This document shows, piece by piece, positions 10,442 through 20,843 of a stretch of 64,000 nt of DNA (positions are counted from its first letter, which is position 1; each line of letters starts with the position of its first letter). Origin of the DNA: Incurvaria masculella. Its lineage: Eukaryota > Arthropoda > Insecta > Lepidoptera > Incurvariidae. The stretch is from assembly GCA_946894095.1 (NCBI GenBank), contig OX335651.1, positions 16,824,501 through 16,888,500 of the forward strand, read 5' to 3'. The position numbers and the translations under genes are program-made. The notes under the pieces are model-generated. The model ran no database searches and had not been told where the DNA came from. It saw nothing but the letters and a program-made list of their open reading frames with translations.

Positions 10442-11226
10442 ATATTTATTATCGATACAACATGGCTGCACTACCGCTATTTTTACGAATGATTTCAGTC
10501 GCCACTGCCGTCCTTCCAAGTTCGCTGGGCCGAAAGCAGCTTTCTCCTAAACGACATCGGTGTCATCCCATGTGAAGGGGATGCCCCAAGCTAGGGCCGG
10601 CATGCGACCCCATACAAATGACAGGAAGCCCGGAGACTGCCGTTCATTAGACGGCGGCGTTTCGTCACGCTGCAGCTCGGCGGGACTGCAATAACAAAAG
10701 GTCGGCCCAAGACACGTGGCTATTCATTGCGAAGTATAGGTAGCAAGTACCTACCTCGGTTTGGTCGGTCCTTGTAAAGTGCTTACGATGAAAATAGTTT
10801 TCAATGATAAACTGATATGTTCATTATTATGAGTTACACAAATAAGAACCAAGTCAAAGTTGTGAAAAATTATGAAACCTATTTTGAGACTATGTCGTGC
10901 TTTTTAATCCCCATGAACGGTTAGTTAGACACTCTGCATTCAAAACAATAATGCGGGAAATTGAAGATATTAACAGTTCACGCGGGCAAACACAGTGTTG
11001 CCAACCACACGAGGCTACAATAATCAGTTGCCGTGCAATTGAAAACGTTCGTTTTTATTTTGAACAAACGACGCACGTAATATATTAATTTTATTATAAA
11101 ATACCCAAATGTGGCTAAAATATAAATGAAAAATAAAATATATCTTGTCCCGGATCTAAAAATGTAGAATATTTTCGTAGTGCGTCATTTGCACATATCT
11201 CTAACCCTTCGGGCAGCGCTTAATTT
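10442..11226. other. noncoding with GC-rich first part
   Basis: Positions 10500-10720 are GC-richer than average. No domain, tRNA or repeat is recognised. Confidence 0.4.
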
Positions 11227-11350
11227 TTTAACCGACATCAAAAAAAAAGGAGGAGGTTGTCAATTCGGGAACATCTTTTTTTTTAAGTATGTTCATCGAT
11301 TACTCAAAGACACCTGAACCGATTTGGAAAATTATTTTTCCACTTAATTT
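11227..11350 (+). repeat. diverged FB-G left end
   Basis: TTAACCGACATCAAAAAAAA followed by GGAGGAGGTTGTCAATTCGG, a T-run and 'CCTGAACCGATTTGGA' matches the left end of FB-G copies (27551, 39009). Divergence is high and there is no right end. Confidence 0.65.
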
Positions 11351-12579
11351 AGAAACATTAAATTTTCGAGATATATACCTATAATAATTCAAATATTAGA
11401 AACGGATATGTAGCTTTCTATTAGAGCAATTGATTATATTGTATTGAAATTTTGTTGTATTTGAAGTGAAACCCATCCGATCAGCATTAAAGATTTCAAG
11501 AAAACACAACTTTTACATTTAAATAAATTTAAATACTTCTATCGAATGCAGTACCGTGAGGCCCGTGTGCCTGTTCGGTCCACAAAACCCGACATTTAAA
11601 TTCACCCACATTCAGTTAAGAAAACATTTGAGCCGGCTCAAAAACCATCAAAATACACGCGCGAGCGGCGACTGCGCCGTGCCAAATCCCGTCCCCGCTG
11701 GCACAAAAGGCGGGAATCATTCCGCGTCGCTGGCAACACTCGGCTTGAGCGCACGAGTTTTAAATAATAGGTGGCAGTGGCTTGGGCGGTCTTATATTAA
11801 ACTTGCGGGTTCGATTCCCGATATTATTACAACAATCTGTCACAGTATTTTATTCTTTTGGTGAGTACAGCCAGTCGGATGTTACTATTCGTACTATTAT
11901 GAGTGCATTTTTTCTTTTCATGTCGTAGATTTTATTATACATATATTATATTTTTTAAACGGACTAATTTTGCGATAAGATTAAACGTGGGGTGCACGAG
12001 GGCTTCCCTCTTCTCTAGATTATTGCGTGTTTTGGTTTCGGGTAGGAAAAGATCCCCCCTTCTTCTCTCTCCTATCCGAAGATAATACACATATCAGCAC
12101 AAAGAACAAATTAGCGATCAATATATTTATTTTGATTACTGCCTAAATCATCACGATTATTTTAATATAAAATATAATTAAATTAATTTGAGTTTAAATG
12201 CATAAATGAAATTTTAACACTTTGTAACGTAGACGAAGAAAATCCATACCTATGCTTTGAATTTCAGAAAATTTCATGACTGTGCGGCGGGCCATCTATA
12301 CTGAATGACTTACGGAAGTAGATCACGGTAGTAACGGCGCGTAAATAATAGGTAAAATCAAAATGTTGCCATAACGGTCGCTCCCCCCTTTGCAGGGGAC
12401 AATCGGGGTAATTGGGAGTGGGGTGGGGTGGGAGACGCGTGTCGCGATGGGAAAGTGCAAGTAATGAGTGAGCACTCTGAGATCTTCCGGTGTCGTTTGC
12501 GTGCAAAATCATATGCAGTTATCGAGTCAGAAAAGACGGAAGGGGCGACTAAAACTCATCGGTATAGCAGCATCGCAGC
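11351..12579. other. noncoding stretch, a possible tRNA-like patch
   Basis: Around 11760-11830, GCGGGTTCGATTCCCG forms a good T-arm-like stem and B box, preceded by GTGGCTTGGGCGGTC. No acceptor stem or anticodon arm pairs convincingly, so it is at most a SINE head relic. The remainder is AT-rich, with a G-rich patch near 12380-12430. Confidence 0.35.
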
Positions 12580-12680
12580 CATGTTGCATTGATGATACAC
12601 TGACGGTAGCGACGGCCAGTCAATTCATTTACGAATTCGGGACGCGAAACATCGAATCACCGTTGCACTAAATGTCTTCC
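12580..12680. repeat. Rep-C dispersed repeat, copy 3
   Basis: Contains ACACTGACGGTAGCGACGG, CCAGTCAATTC, TACGAATTCGGGACGCG and CATCGAATCACCGTTGCAC, matching the 5690 and 9885 copies. Confidence 0.6.
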
Positions 12681-12875
12681 TGTGCAGTATTTATGTGTTT
12701 CTGGATCTCCAGGATTAGTTTAGGTCACCAGAAGCCTAAGTCCGCTACTATCTAGTAACTCCACTTTCAATATAACCCCGGAATCATACAAAATTGTACT
12801 AAATGTTGTGTTATCTCATTACGCTGACGCTCGAAAGTGGTGTTATCTTTTGGTAAGGTTAGATTAGGCTAGTTG

Positions 12876-13153
12876 CATAAAAAGCGGCCAAGTTCAATTC
12901 GGACTCGCATAAACAGGATTCCGTACCATCGTACAAGATTTATCACAAACAAATGACGTTTCTTGTATGGAGCTTTATTATTATTATTTTTTGTGTTAAT
13001 ACATAAAATTATTTAATCTAATTTCTTTTTATAACGACAATACTGTCTACTTATTACGGTCCATTAGATACAGCCCATTGACGGACGCTCGGACAGCGGA
13101 GACCTAGGAATAGGCACTCGCTGGGACCCTTTGTGTACGGAACCCTATAAACG
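12876..13153 (+). repeat. Rep-D repeat, copy 1
   Basis: Begins AAGCGGCCAAGTTCAATTCG, then 'GATTCCGTACCATCGTACAA'. It ends 'TGTGTACGGAACCCTATAAA' after a TAGATACAGCCCATTGACGG block. The inner blocks GGTTCCGTACC and GGTACGGAACCCT are inverted with respect to each other. Other copies: 20096, 36776, 38262, 44808, 45155 and 60256. Confidence 0.75.
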
Positions 13154-13186
13154 AAGCTATAGATAAACAGTGCGATATCAAACTCG

Positions 13187-13563
13187 AGCGGCTCGTAGCC
13201 TAGTGGCGCGGGGACTGGCCTAGCGTACCAGAGGCCCGGGTTCAATTCCAACTTGCACCACTGTCTTTCTCTTTCAGAGTTCGATAAGTGCATTTCGTCA
13301 CGAATGCGAGCTGCTCCATGGTTCGGGACTCCATGTAAAACTGTAGGTCCCCTTCCCCTACTAGGTGGTAGGGTTTAAGCCGCCCGGGTTGGTACCATCG
13401 CATTGGATGAAAAGATGGTCGAAGCGGCAATGAAAAATTGTCCGTGTTTTCCATCCAGTTCAATGTAGCCGTGCTCATAAAGGCAAGGTCCTGGCATGGC
13501 ACCTAATTCCTTCGGGAATGTGGTGTATTGGGCTAATATCATAACGGTAGCCATCCATGTCAA
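13187..13563 (+). mobile_element. SINE-A, full-length tRNA-headed copy
   Basis: The best complete copy in the window, about 377 bp. The head contains the A box TAGCCTAGTGG (13196-13206) and B box GGTTCAATTCC (13239-13249), about 33 bp apart as in pol III tRNA promoters. In order downstream come 'GCACCACTGTCTTTCTC', 'ATTTCGTCACGAATGCGAG', 'CATGGTTCGGGACTCCATG', the CCCCTTCCCCTACTAGG block, 'GTTGGTACCATCGCATTGG', 'TTCCATCCAGTTCAATGTAG', 'GGTCCTGGCATGGCACC' and 'GGTAGCCATCCATGTC'. It is noncoding, mobilised by partner LINE enzymes if at all. Confidence 0.88.
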
Positions 13564-13818
13564 ACCCCTAATCACTAAAAAAGGGAATGGGCATCTTCCA
13601 CTTGGCACTCGCCAAATAAGAGTACCAAAGCTTTATAGGCGGCAAGACCTACCAAGACCTATTGGGCCTATGGTGCTCACCGAACGTTTTTAAGCGTCCA
13701 GTGGGAATAACGTCTCCCTTTTGGTAATTGGGAGCGACAACCGCGAAGGGAAGTAGATTTCTGCAGAAAACCATCTCCCCATGACTGTGCATAAGGTAAG
13801 AGTGCGGACTTGCTTCTA
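13564..13818. other. noncoding, nothing recognised
   Basis: A 65-codon plus-strand frame overlaps it but has no motif. Confidence 0.4.
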
Positions 13819-14149
13819 GGCTGAGATAAATAGTCGTAACAGAAACTAAGTACTAAAAGTAGTACTTTTCGTTAGTCTTCACTTTGACACATTTTGTATG
13901 GACGAAATCTCAAAGTAATTCAAAGTGACGTCACAAAGTACTACTTTTGGTTAGTCTGAGGCTGAGTTAAATAGTCGTAACAGAAACTAAGACTAACGAA
14001 AAGTAGTACTTTGTGACGTCACTTTGCATTACTTTGAGATTCCTAATGTGTCAACGTGACGTTACAAAGTACTACTCTTTGTTAGTCTTAGTTTCTCTTA
14101 CGACTATTTATCTCAGCCTTCGTTTCTGTTACGACTATTTATCTCAGCC
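13819..14149. mobile_element. FB-J foldback element
   Basis: Starts GGCTGAGATAAATAGTCG (13819) and ends with its inverse CGACTATTTATCTCAGCC, present twice (ending 14118 and 14149). An internal, direct third copy of the end (GGCTGAGTTAAATAGTCG) lies near 13960. Inside, AGTAGTACTTT and AAAGTACTACT blocks alternate around TGACGTCA palindromes. It looks like an element partly duplicated or nested on itself. A related piece is at 53970-54062. Confidence 0.78.
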
Positions 14150-14754
14150 CTAGAGTGCTATTACCTATTATATACCTAGAGTGCGCCAATTAATAAGCGC
14201 TTGTTCGTATTGTCGCGGTCGACGGCACACGAAAAGGTTTTTAATTTGCGGCGCACGCGCGCGACGAATTCGGCCGCGTGCCGAGCTGCCCCGCACGCGA
14301 GCGGGCCACCGCTCTCGCCGTGAGACTTGACGGCGCGGCTGCGTTCACTGTTAGACTGCGCGCATTTGATAAACTTTGAATGGGGCAAAGATAAATAAAA
14401 TATATTCCTCTATATATTATATTTTTTAAGCTTTAATATGTGTACGGAGAACATCACAGTAGATTTTCTAAGGAAACGTGATTCGAAGCTCAATTTGTGA
14501 CGGTTACGGTGAGGCCGATTGTACCGGTCTGACAATAATTGCATGCGATGTCAATTGAAAACAAAATTGTATCTACCTATGTAGGTTCTATTGGAATTTC
14601 ACTAAGTCTTATTCAATTCAACGTCTGTCATATGTATGCCATACGTCTTTCGCTCTGTTTTTCTGTGTGTTTCCTGTCTTGTAACTTTTCCGCTTATAAC
14701 TTGGGAACAACATACCCTAATGTCGATACGGTATGTACTTAGTAACTTTTTTAT
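14150..14754. other. CpG-rich island then AT-rich DNA
   Basis: Positions 14215-14350 are rich in CG dinucleotides (GCGCACGCGCGCGACG). A minus-strand 70-codon frame crosses it without recognisable motif. A promoter or untranslated exon is possible. The rest is without features. Confidence 0.4.
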
Positions 14755-14808
14755 TCAACTGGATATGGATGGCTAATACCACAACCGCCGTAATACGGGT
14801 TGTATTCG
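14755..14808 (-). mobile_element. SINE-A tail fragment
   Basis: TATGGATGGCTAATACCACA is the inverse of the SINE-A 3' tail. Only this end remains. Confidence 0.6.
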
Positions 14809-14839
14809 TTTCCATTGACCTAAATACTTTGAGAATCCA

Positions 14840-15175
14840 GTGGTATGCACCGCATTCTCAAAGAATTTAAATTCCATGCCAGAACCTTATCGTCGCTTGA
14901 AAAACGTTGACATTAGGCTTTTGAGAACCAACCGATTCTCAGACTCATTTCTCTGCCGCACCGCCAGGATATGGAACTGTCTGTCGGCGGATGCCTTTTC
15001 TCATACCTATAACCTGGGAGTCTTCAAGCGTAATTTGAACAAGCTCGATAGCGAGCGATGGTCCACTAATTCGCTGGCATGGCGCCTCGCTGAGCGTGAT
15101 TTCGCGAGGAGTTTTTGGCTTTTCTGAGCACCTTTGGTACTCAGCACAGTTTTTCATAAAAAAAATCTGCTAATA
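14840..15175 (+). mobile_element. LINE 3' end (reverse transcriptase C-terminus)
   Basis: A 95-codon frame (14840-15127) carries the C-terminal signature typical of jockey/CR1-like LINE ORF2: RTNRFSDSFLCRTARIWNCL, then YNLGVFKRNLNKL. After the stop a short 3' UTR (CTGAGCACCTTTGGTACTCA) ends in an A-rich run near 15160. The reverse copy at 19855-20075 matches the last 100 bp and UTR. 5'-truncated, no RT catalytic core, so non-functional. Confidence 0.78.
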
Positions 15176-15680
15176 CAATGGCAGCATTCACCTTTATGCA
15201 ATAGGAAGCGCCATTATCGAGGCAGGGCAGATACCGCACAAAGGGATCGCTGTATCGGTGCGGAGGATCTTTTCATTAAGGTTATCAGAAGCTGGCATCT
15301 AAAAACGGTCACGTGTGGACTCTGTACGTGGACGTGCGTCATCTGTACGGGTACATACTTGCGTATATATGGCTACATTATTTGTTCGCGACTTACGAAG
15401 CAGTCGATGCACATTCATAACGATGGGCAAACGTTTTTCCTATTCGATAGTTTTATTATGAAAGGTTTCCACAATATTAATAGATATGAAGTATCCTTGA
15501 ATATACAGTCGTTTCGTTTGAAATCTATACACCGGAAATAGAGACAAATTTGACATGTCTTTCTGTCATGCTGAAGTCAAACAAAACAAATTAGTAAAAG
15601 GGACTTAAGAATTCTTTCTCTTTCCAGTGTATACAATTGAGAGGAAACGACTGCACATACATTAATGAAATAAGTTTATA
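15176..15680. other. noncoding, nothing recognised
   Basis: The frame at 15134-15541 (135 codons) is open but overlaps the LINE 3' UTR and lacks any motif. It is probably chance. Confidence 0.4.
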
Positions 15681-15862
15681 AATAGAATTACGTCGCTTTT
15701 CTCAAGGAATATGATATGGATCGACCGCTAAGTAAGGACACATTAATAAATAAAGTGCAAGACTGGGCTCGAACCAGCAAGCAAGCCGTTCGCGGGCAGT
15801 GCGTCCACTAATTTCGCCACTCTGACGCTCTCCTACACTCCTTTGCCTCCAAATGCCTCCTA
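15681..15862 (-). mobile_element. SINE-B, tRNA-headed, copy 2
   Basis: On the minus strand: 'GAGTGTAGGAGAGCGTCAG', AGTGGCGAAATTAGTGGACG (A box-like), CTGGTTCGAGCCCAG (B box), 'AATGTGTCCTTACTTAGCGG' and TCGATCC. This matches the 9040 copy in head, spacing and body. Confidence 0.68.
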
Positions 15863-17594
15863 CTAACACAGTGTTGAAGACTCTACGTATATTGTGTTAA
15901 CGCTTCGCATTCGTAATGGACTTTTTTAACTAATAGTCATTGCTTTATGGTCTATTCAACACACAAATCGTATTAAATACGAGGTTACCTCATATACCTA
16001 AATATTGAAAATTACTGTATTGTCAGCCTAATATGCTGCAGATTATTAACTCCAGTTACAAACGATACAGTCTAGAATAAAATACTCAAAAAGTCTCAGT
16101 AGGTATTCAATGTTGGCCCGCAGTATCTAATGGTCAATCGTTTTTGTAGTGATAAATCAATTTTGTTTTAAAGTACTGAAATAGACGTGGAATAAAACAT
16201 AGCCTAACCTAATATCATATGTAGTGTCGTCATCTACCGTCACACCGCATTCCCAAAGAAACCAGATACCATGCTAGGACATTCTAAACTAAGCTGAAAA
16301 CCCCAATTCTTTTCGTTGCCACTTTGACAATCTTTCATTCGATATTGTGCCGACTCGAATATGAAGTAGCAAACGTATTTTAATATTAAATAGGAAAGGT
16401 AAGACTGGAACCCATGGTATCTAATATGAAAGGTCGATAATTATTCGTTTATTATTTCGAATTGATCACAGCCATGCAAAGTTAATTTTTAAAAACATTA
16501 TTCATGCACAGCTTAATTAGTAGTACAGATATGGAGGAAAATGCATGATGTAGTTACTATAAATACTGAGAAAAATATTGGCGTAGGTTAAGTTAGGTTC
16601 TGTGCTTTTTATAATACACACGGAGAGTATGTATCTACTCTTAGATGTATGAACCTGAGTTTTGATTCTTGTACTTTTTAGGCGTTATGAAGGCTACTTC
16701 TATGGACACAGCATTCACTTATAAGCTCCAATACTGGAGACATCTAGAATAATGATTGTAAATGATGAATCAAAACATACTCCCCGCGCACGTGGCGCGT
16801 CGTTCGGGACGCATCCAGTCGCCGTACCCCCTCAGCCCTGCGGGCGGCGGCAGGGTGCGGGGGCCCGGGAGGGGGAGGCCACCCTCACTGACTTTTGTCA
16901 CCCCGTGCAATTGAATCGGCCACGCATTCGGAACCCCCGTGCGAAATGCATTTGAATTTGAAATTGGAAGGTGGGTGCTCCTTTTTAAAGGTGCCCGCTC
17001 CTGCATGGAAATTTTTGGGTCAATTCATTGCGGCGCATCTGGAATTAACATAGAAATATAAAAAGAATTGAGATGTCCCAAACAATTTTCTGCAATTATT
17101 GCGATATAATGAAGCAATTTTGCTACAAATTGCTGTATAGGTTTTGAGTCAAAGCCTATCAAAGGAGAATGGACATTTTGGGCCAAATTTACGTGTCTGT
17201 TTTCCAAACCAGTGTTATAATTTAGAAAATTAAAATAATTTTCCAGTTATGAATTTCCGGCCGTGAAAAATGGGGATTCGGATAGTTGAAAATATATTTA
17301 AATAATACATATAAATTATCGCATATGTGTCAATAAAAGACACGAATGATTTCTAAGGGGCCTGGATTTGGGAATTCTCCTTTCCACGGATCCGCGCGTT
17401 TTGAAAAACATTCGGCAATTCTTATTTCTGTTTCGCTCGAAATCATAGCTGCGTCCCACCTTCAGTTCGCAGCGCCACTTTGTTTTATGGATGCAACGAG
17501 ATTATAATTTCGTGTTGTGAGTTCAGTCGCAAAAACAACGAGAAAATAGTTTGCGACCAACTTTGTGGAAGATCATGAACATTGAATACAAAAA
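15863..17594. other. noncoding with SINE relic and GC island
   Basis: Around 16205-16345 a strongly decayed reverse SINE-A can be seen (CCGCATTCCCAAAGAAACCA, ACCATGCTAGGACATTC, TTGCCACTTTGACAATC). Positions 16785-16890 form a GC-rich island (GGGCGGCGGCAGGGTGCGGG). Two frames cross it on opposite strands and neither has motifs. Nothing is recognised in 17000-17590. Confidence 0.4.
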
Positions 17595-18220
17595 TCGGAT
17601 TTTAAAGAAATATGAATGGAAATCGATCTGATTACTTCGTTAATTTGAGTTTCAGCGACATCTACATTTAATCTGTAAACAGATTTTGAAAATAATCTGA
17701 AAGTTTTCGGTCATGACATTCGTCGGAAGCAGGATTATATGTCCACTGCTCTAATCAACTGAGCTATCCCCATAATTACGTCATTCAACGAATTTATCGA
17801 TTATATTCGAATCGACACAATGCTTCTCTATCTTCACTAGATGGTGCTGACGATTTTTACGTATTGATCCTACGCTAAGGAATGTTGACTGCAATGATTG
17901 ATATATTAATATTATTGCTGTCGTCACCAAAGTCTATTTTGGTATCGGACACTAGTAGTCAGTCCGGATTTGACTTCCAGCAGGATCCTGCTACTTAAGA
18001 ATGTCACGACCAAAAACTTTTTCTGATTATGTTCAGAATCAGATTACAATGCTTCAAATTACATGTCGCTGAAACTAAAATTAATGAGATAACGGTAATG
18101 TTATATCCATTAAATACATACAATTATCGATTTGATTACAATTTTAAATATCTTCTGATAAGCTCAGAAAATATGAAATTGAAATAAATTTCCCGAAACT
18201 AATTTCATTACATGTGAAAG
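17595..18220. repeat. large imperfect inverted repeat with tRNA-like centre
   Basis: The left arm (about 17595-17735) contains GTTTCAGCGACATCTA, AATAATCTGAAAG and TCGGTCATGACATTC. The right arm (about 17995-18165) contains the inverse GAATGTCACGACC, CTTTTTCTGATTAT and ATGTCGCTGAAAC. The spacer holds a reverse tRNA-like piece (CTCTAATCAACTGAGCTATC, read as an A-box half TAGCTCAGTTG on minus) next to the left arm. No intact B box, so a SINE or tRNA relic. Arm identity is modest. Confidence 0.5.
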
Positions 18221-19854
18221 CAATTTCGTAAACGAATTAGTGCCGGGAAAACGACTGTATCGCAGTTCTCGTGGCCCTATCAACATGTAATATCAATTTT
18301 GCAATGAAATATGTTGACTGTTTTGGAGACCAATAGTTTTACCGGTATTCATCAATAATTCATTATTTATCGGTGAATGGTTTTCCTTTTGTAACGCTCA
18401 AAAACTCCCATAGCGACAAAAATACACACGTCCACTCGGCGCATACGCTTTTTCCACATCAGTTTCACGTCGCGTTTACAAGATAAAATCAGTTGCTTGA
18501 CACTAGTTTTTTTTTAATTTCAATGCAGGAATCATCTATTGAGAAGTTTAAGCGTTAAACCGTTGATGAAAATGGAATTGAAGCTAATTTCCTAATGTAC
18601 ATTTTTCTTCAGAAATCATGGCGCTTCCTCTCCGATTTCCGGTGCAGCCGGCAAGGTGTGTCGCCGCCGCGGCCGCGCCGCTGTTGGGTCGGCGATTGTC
18701 CCGCGCGGGGATTATCTCGCGCGTTGGAAGCGGTCGCGGTCGGACAAGCGGCGATCGATAAGTGCGCGTATTGTGCACCTTGTTGTTTAAAATCTCGGCA
18801 AGCAAAGGTCAAAGCTGGTTGACTTTGAATATTCAAAACAACCAAACTAGTGGTTGCTCCCAGCGATACTGTGTCTCAGCTATGATGAGCGATGCAAAGT
18901 TTGTTGCCCTCGATATCTCGGTGACGCGACGTCTCGGTGTTCGATCATCAAGGTTATGAAACACTGGGCGTGGTCTGGTTCTGGATTTTTCGACTGTTGA
19001 GGCTGGTCATAGTTCGGATTCGAAGTTAAACTTTAAGTCCCCATTTTTACCAGGTGGTATATTTAATTCCGCATAGGTTTGTATCAGCGCATAAGGTAAA
19101 TGAAAAATCGTCGAATCCGCAATAAAAATGGTCCACGATTGAGATAATAAATATAAAAAATAAATAATATGATCAATAACAATAATTAATAGTTAATAAA
19201 TAAAATTAGGTAAAAAAAAGTTTCGTAAGATTAAGTTTCAGTTGCGACGGTTTTTTCCGCCATTGTTTTTCAACCAGTTCAATATAGCCTTACTATATGA
19301 TGTAGTTTCGGATTTCGGGAATGCCTCGCCGTTTAATGTAATGTTAATTTGATTCCACCGCGTTCAATTACTACTTAACATTGTTCTCATCACAGCATAA
19401 TAATGTTCAATTTAAAACCAACATATGAAAGGGTTCTTCTTCCAAAAGTTCTCACAAAACTTAGGCTTAAAATATGCAAAATAAAATGAATGACTTTGAC
19501 AACAGTCAGCATCCGCGTCGCCGAGCAGCGCTCCCCAACCGGGCGATGGCGGCGGGCGGCCAGAGCACGCGAACGTGTGAAAGTCAGTCCGGTCGCGTGC
19601 GACCACGCGCCGCTTACGGCAGCCTGGGGATCCGACACAATAACATTACTAATATGTATGTGTGACTCGCGCTCAGTGATCAATAACTGTCGCTTTGGTA
19701 TTGTGACTTTCGCGAGGGTGCCCCAAAGGTGGTCGTTATGACTAAAATTATGGATCGTGAAATCGTTGCAGGCATTGTCCGTTGCAGTTCAGTTTGAGCG
19801 GATAATTCGGAGGTGTCCGGCAGCCTAAAGCTAAAATTCCGCATGGGCTTGACT
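18221..19854. other. noncoding with two CpG-rich islands
   Basis: Islands at 18635-18770 (GCCGCCGCGGCCGCGCCGCT) and 19500-19620. Overlapping frames on both strands reflect composition, not coding. Around 19020-19140 a weak SINE-A-like body can be suspected. No gene is identified. Confidence 0.4.
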
Positions 19855-20075
19855 CCGTGTGCTTTTTTTTTTTTTTATGAAAAACCGGTATGGGTGGCTG
19901 TGCTGAGGACCAAAGGTGCTCAGAAAAGCCAAAATCACCTCGCCTCGCGAAACCACGCTCAGCGAGGCGCCATGCCAGCGGATTTGCGGACTATGGCTGG
20001 GCTATCGGCTCTATCGACTGTATCAAGGAGAGTCCTCAAAAGTTGCTCAACGCGCTTTGCCACTAAAACAACAAA
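19855..20075 (-). mobile_element. LINE 3' end fragment
   Basis: On the minus strand it matches 15040-15165: ATGGCGCCTCGCTGAGCGTG, TTCGCGAGG, TTTTGGCTTTTCTGAGCACC and TTTTTCAT, followed by a poly-A-like run (T-run at 19862-19876 on plus). Same LINE family as 14840-15175. The plus-strand 91-codon frame here is a shadow. Confidence 0.78.
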
Positions 20076-20095
20076 TAGGTATCATTAAAAAATAA

Positions 20096-20192
20096 TAAAA
20101 ATTTAAGCGGACGCATACAAAAAACGTATTATTTTTTTAAATCTTCTACGATGGTACAGAAACCTTTGTGTGCGAGTCCGACTCGCACTTGT
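20096..20192 (-). repeat. Rep-D fragment
   Basis: Reverse copy of the Rep-D start: AAGTGCGAGTCGGACTCGCA on minus, then CACAAAGGTTTCTGTACCAT. The rest of the family body is absent. Confidence 0.7.
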
Positions 20193-20564
20193 TTAATCCA
20201 ATGCCATTGATAAATGTATGTATGCCCCTATCGAAATAACCAGGACTTAAACAAAAGAGGTAGAAAGATTTCCATTTAATTAATGTTTTGTTTACAGATG
20301 AACTCAGATTAACTGAATCAGTGGAGCTTGATCAAGGTGGAGGATGTCTGATGGCACCTTTCGGCTAGGGTTGAGATACACAAACAATCGATAAGGTCAG
20401 AACTGCATACGAATCTTCGTTATTCTAATTTATTCGCCGCTGCTTTAAGCACAAAGTCGAAAATGCAACTAAAATATGTTTAGACCATTCTACCACCTAC
20501 AAGTACACTTATACGTATTTTTTATGTACCTACCAGTACAAGTAGAAACATATTCTGCTGTGTG
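20193..20564. other. noncoding, nothing recognised
   Basis: No motif-bearing frame and no recognised repeat. Confidence 0.4.
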
Positions 20565-20757
20565 GGTTCTGGTATTTATATGTTGTCCCACTGCATTTCT
20601 TCCTGTTCAAGTCGTAAGAGGCGACAACGGAATATTTCGTTCGAGGTACAGAGGTTGAATCCCGGGTTGGTACCATCGCATTGAATGAACGATGTTCAAA
20701 GCGGCAATGAAAATATTTCCTGTTTCCCATCCGGTTCAATGTGTTGTTTTCAAGGGT
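20565..20757 (+). mobile_element. SINE-A body with third head type
   Basis: The head segment CCCACTGCATTTCTTCCTGT, 'TCGTAAGAGGCGACAACGG' and TTCGTTCGAGGTACAGAGG is unlike the tRNA and 5S heads but matches 43235 and 36005. The normal body follows: 'GGTTGGTACCATCGCATTG', GAATGAACGATG.TC.AAGCG and 'CCATCCGGTTCAATGTG'. The tail is missing. Confidence 0.72.
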
Positions 20758-20780
20758 ATGAAATCCCGGGGGATATGAGC

Positions 20781-20843
20781 AGAAAATTTTCCATTGTTAT
20801 TTTATTTATTCCAAATAAATAAAATAACAATGGAAAATTTTCT
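20781..20843. repeat. perfect 30-bp inverted repeat, 3-base loop
   Basis: The left arm 20781-20810 (AGAAAATTTTCCATTG...) is exactly complementary to the right arm 20814-20843, separated by CCA. AT-rich. It directly follows the truncated SINE end. Confidence 0.9.

Noticed and set aside
11760..11830. tRNA gene at GCGGGTTCGATTCCCG
   Set aside because: Only the T-arm is convincing; anticodon and acceptor stems are not supported.
17730..17775. tRNA gene on the minus strand
   Set aside because: The D-arm/A-box half is good, but no B box or paired acceptor stem follows.
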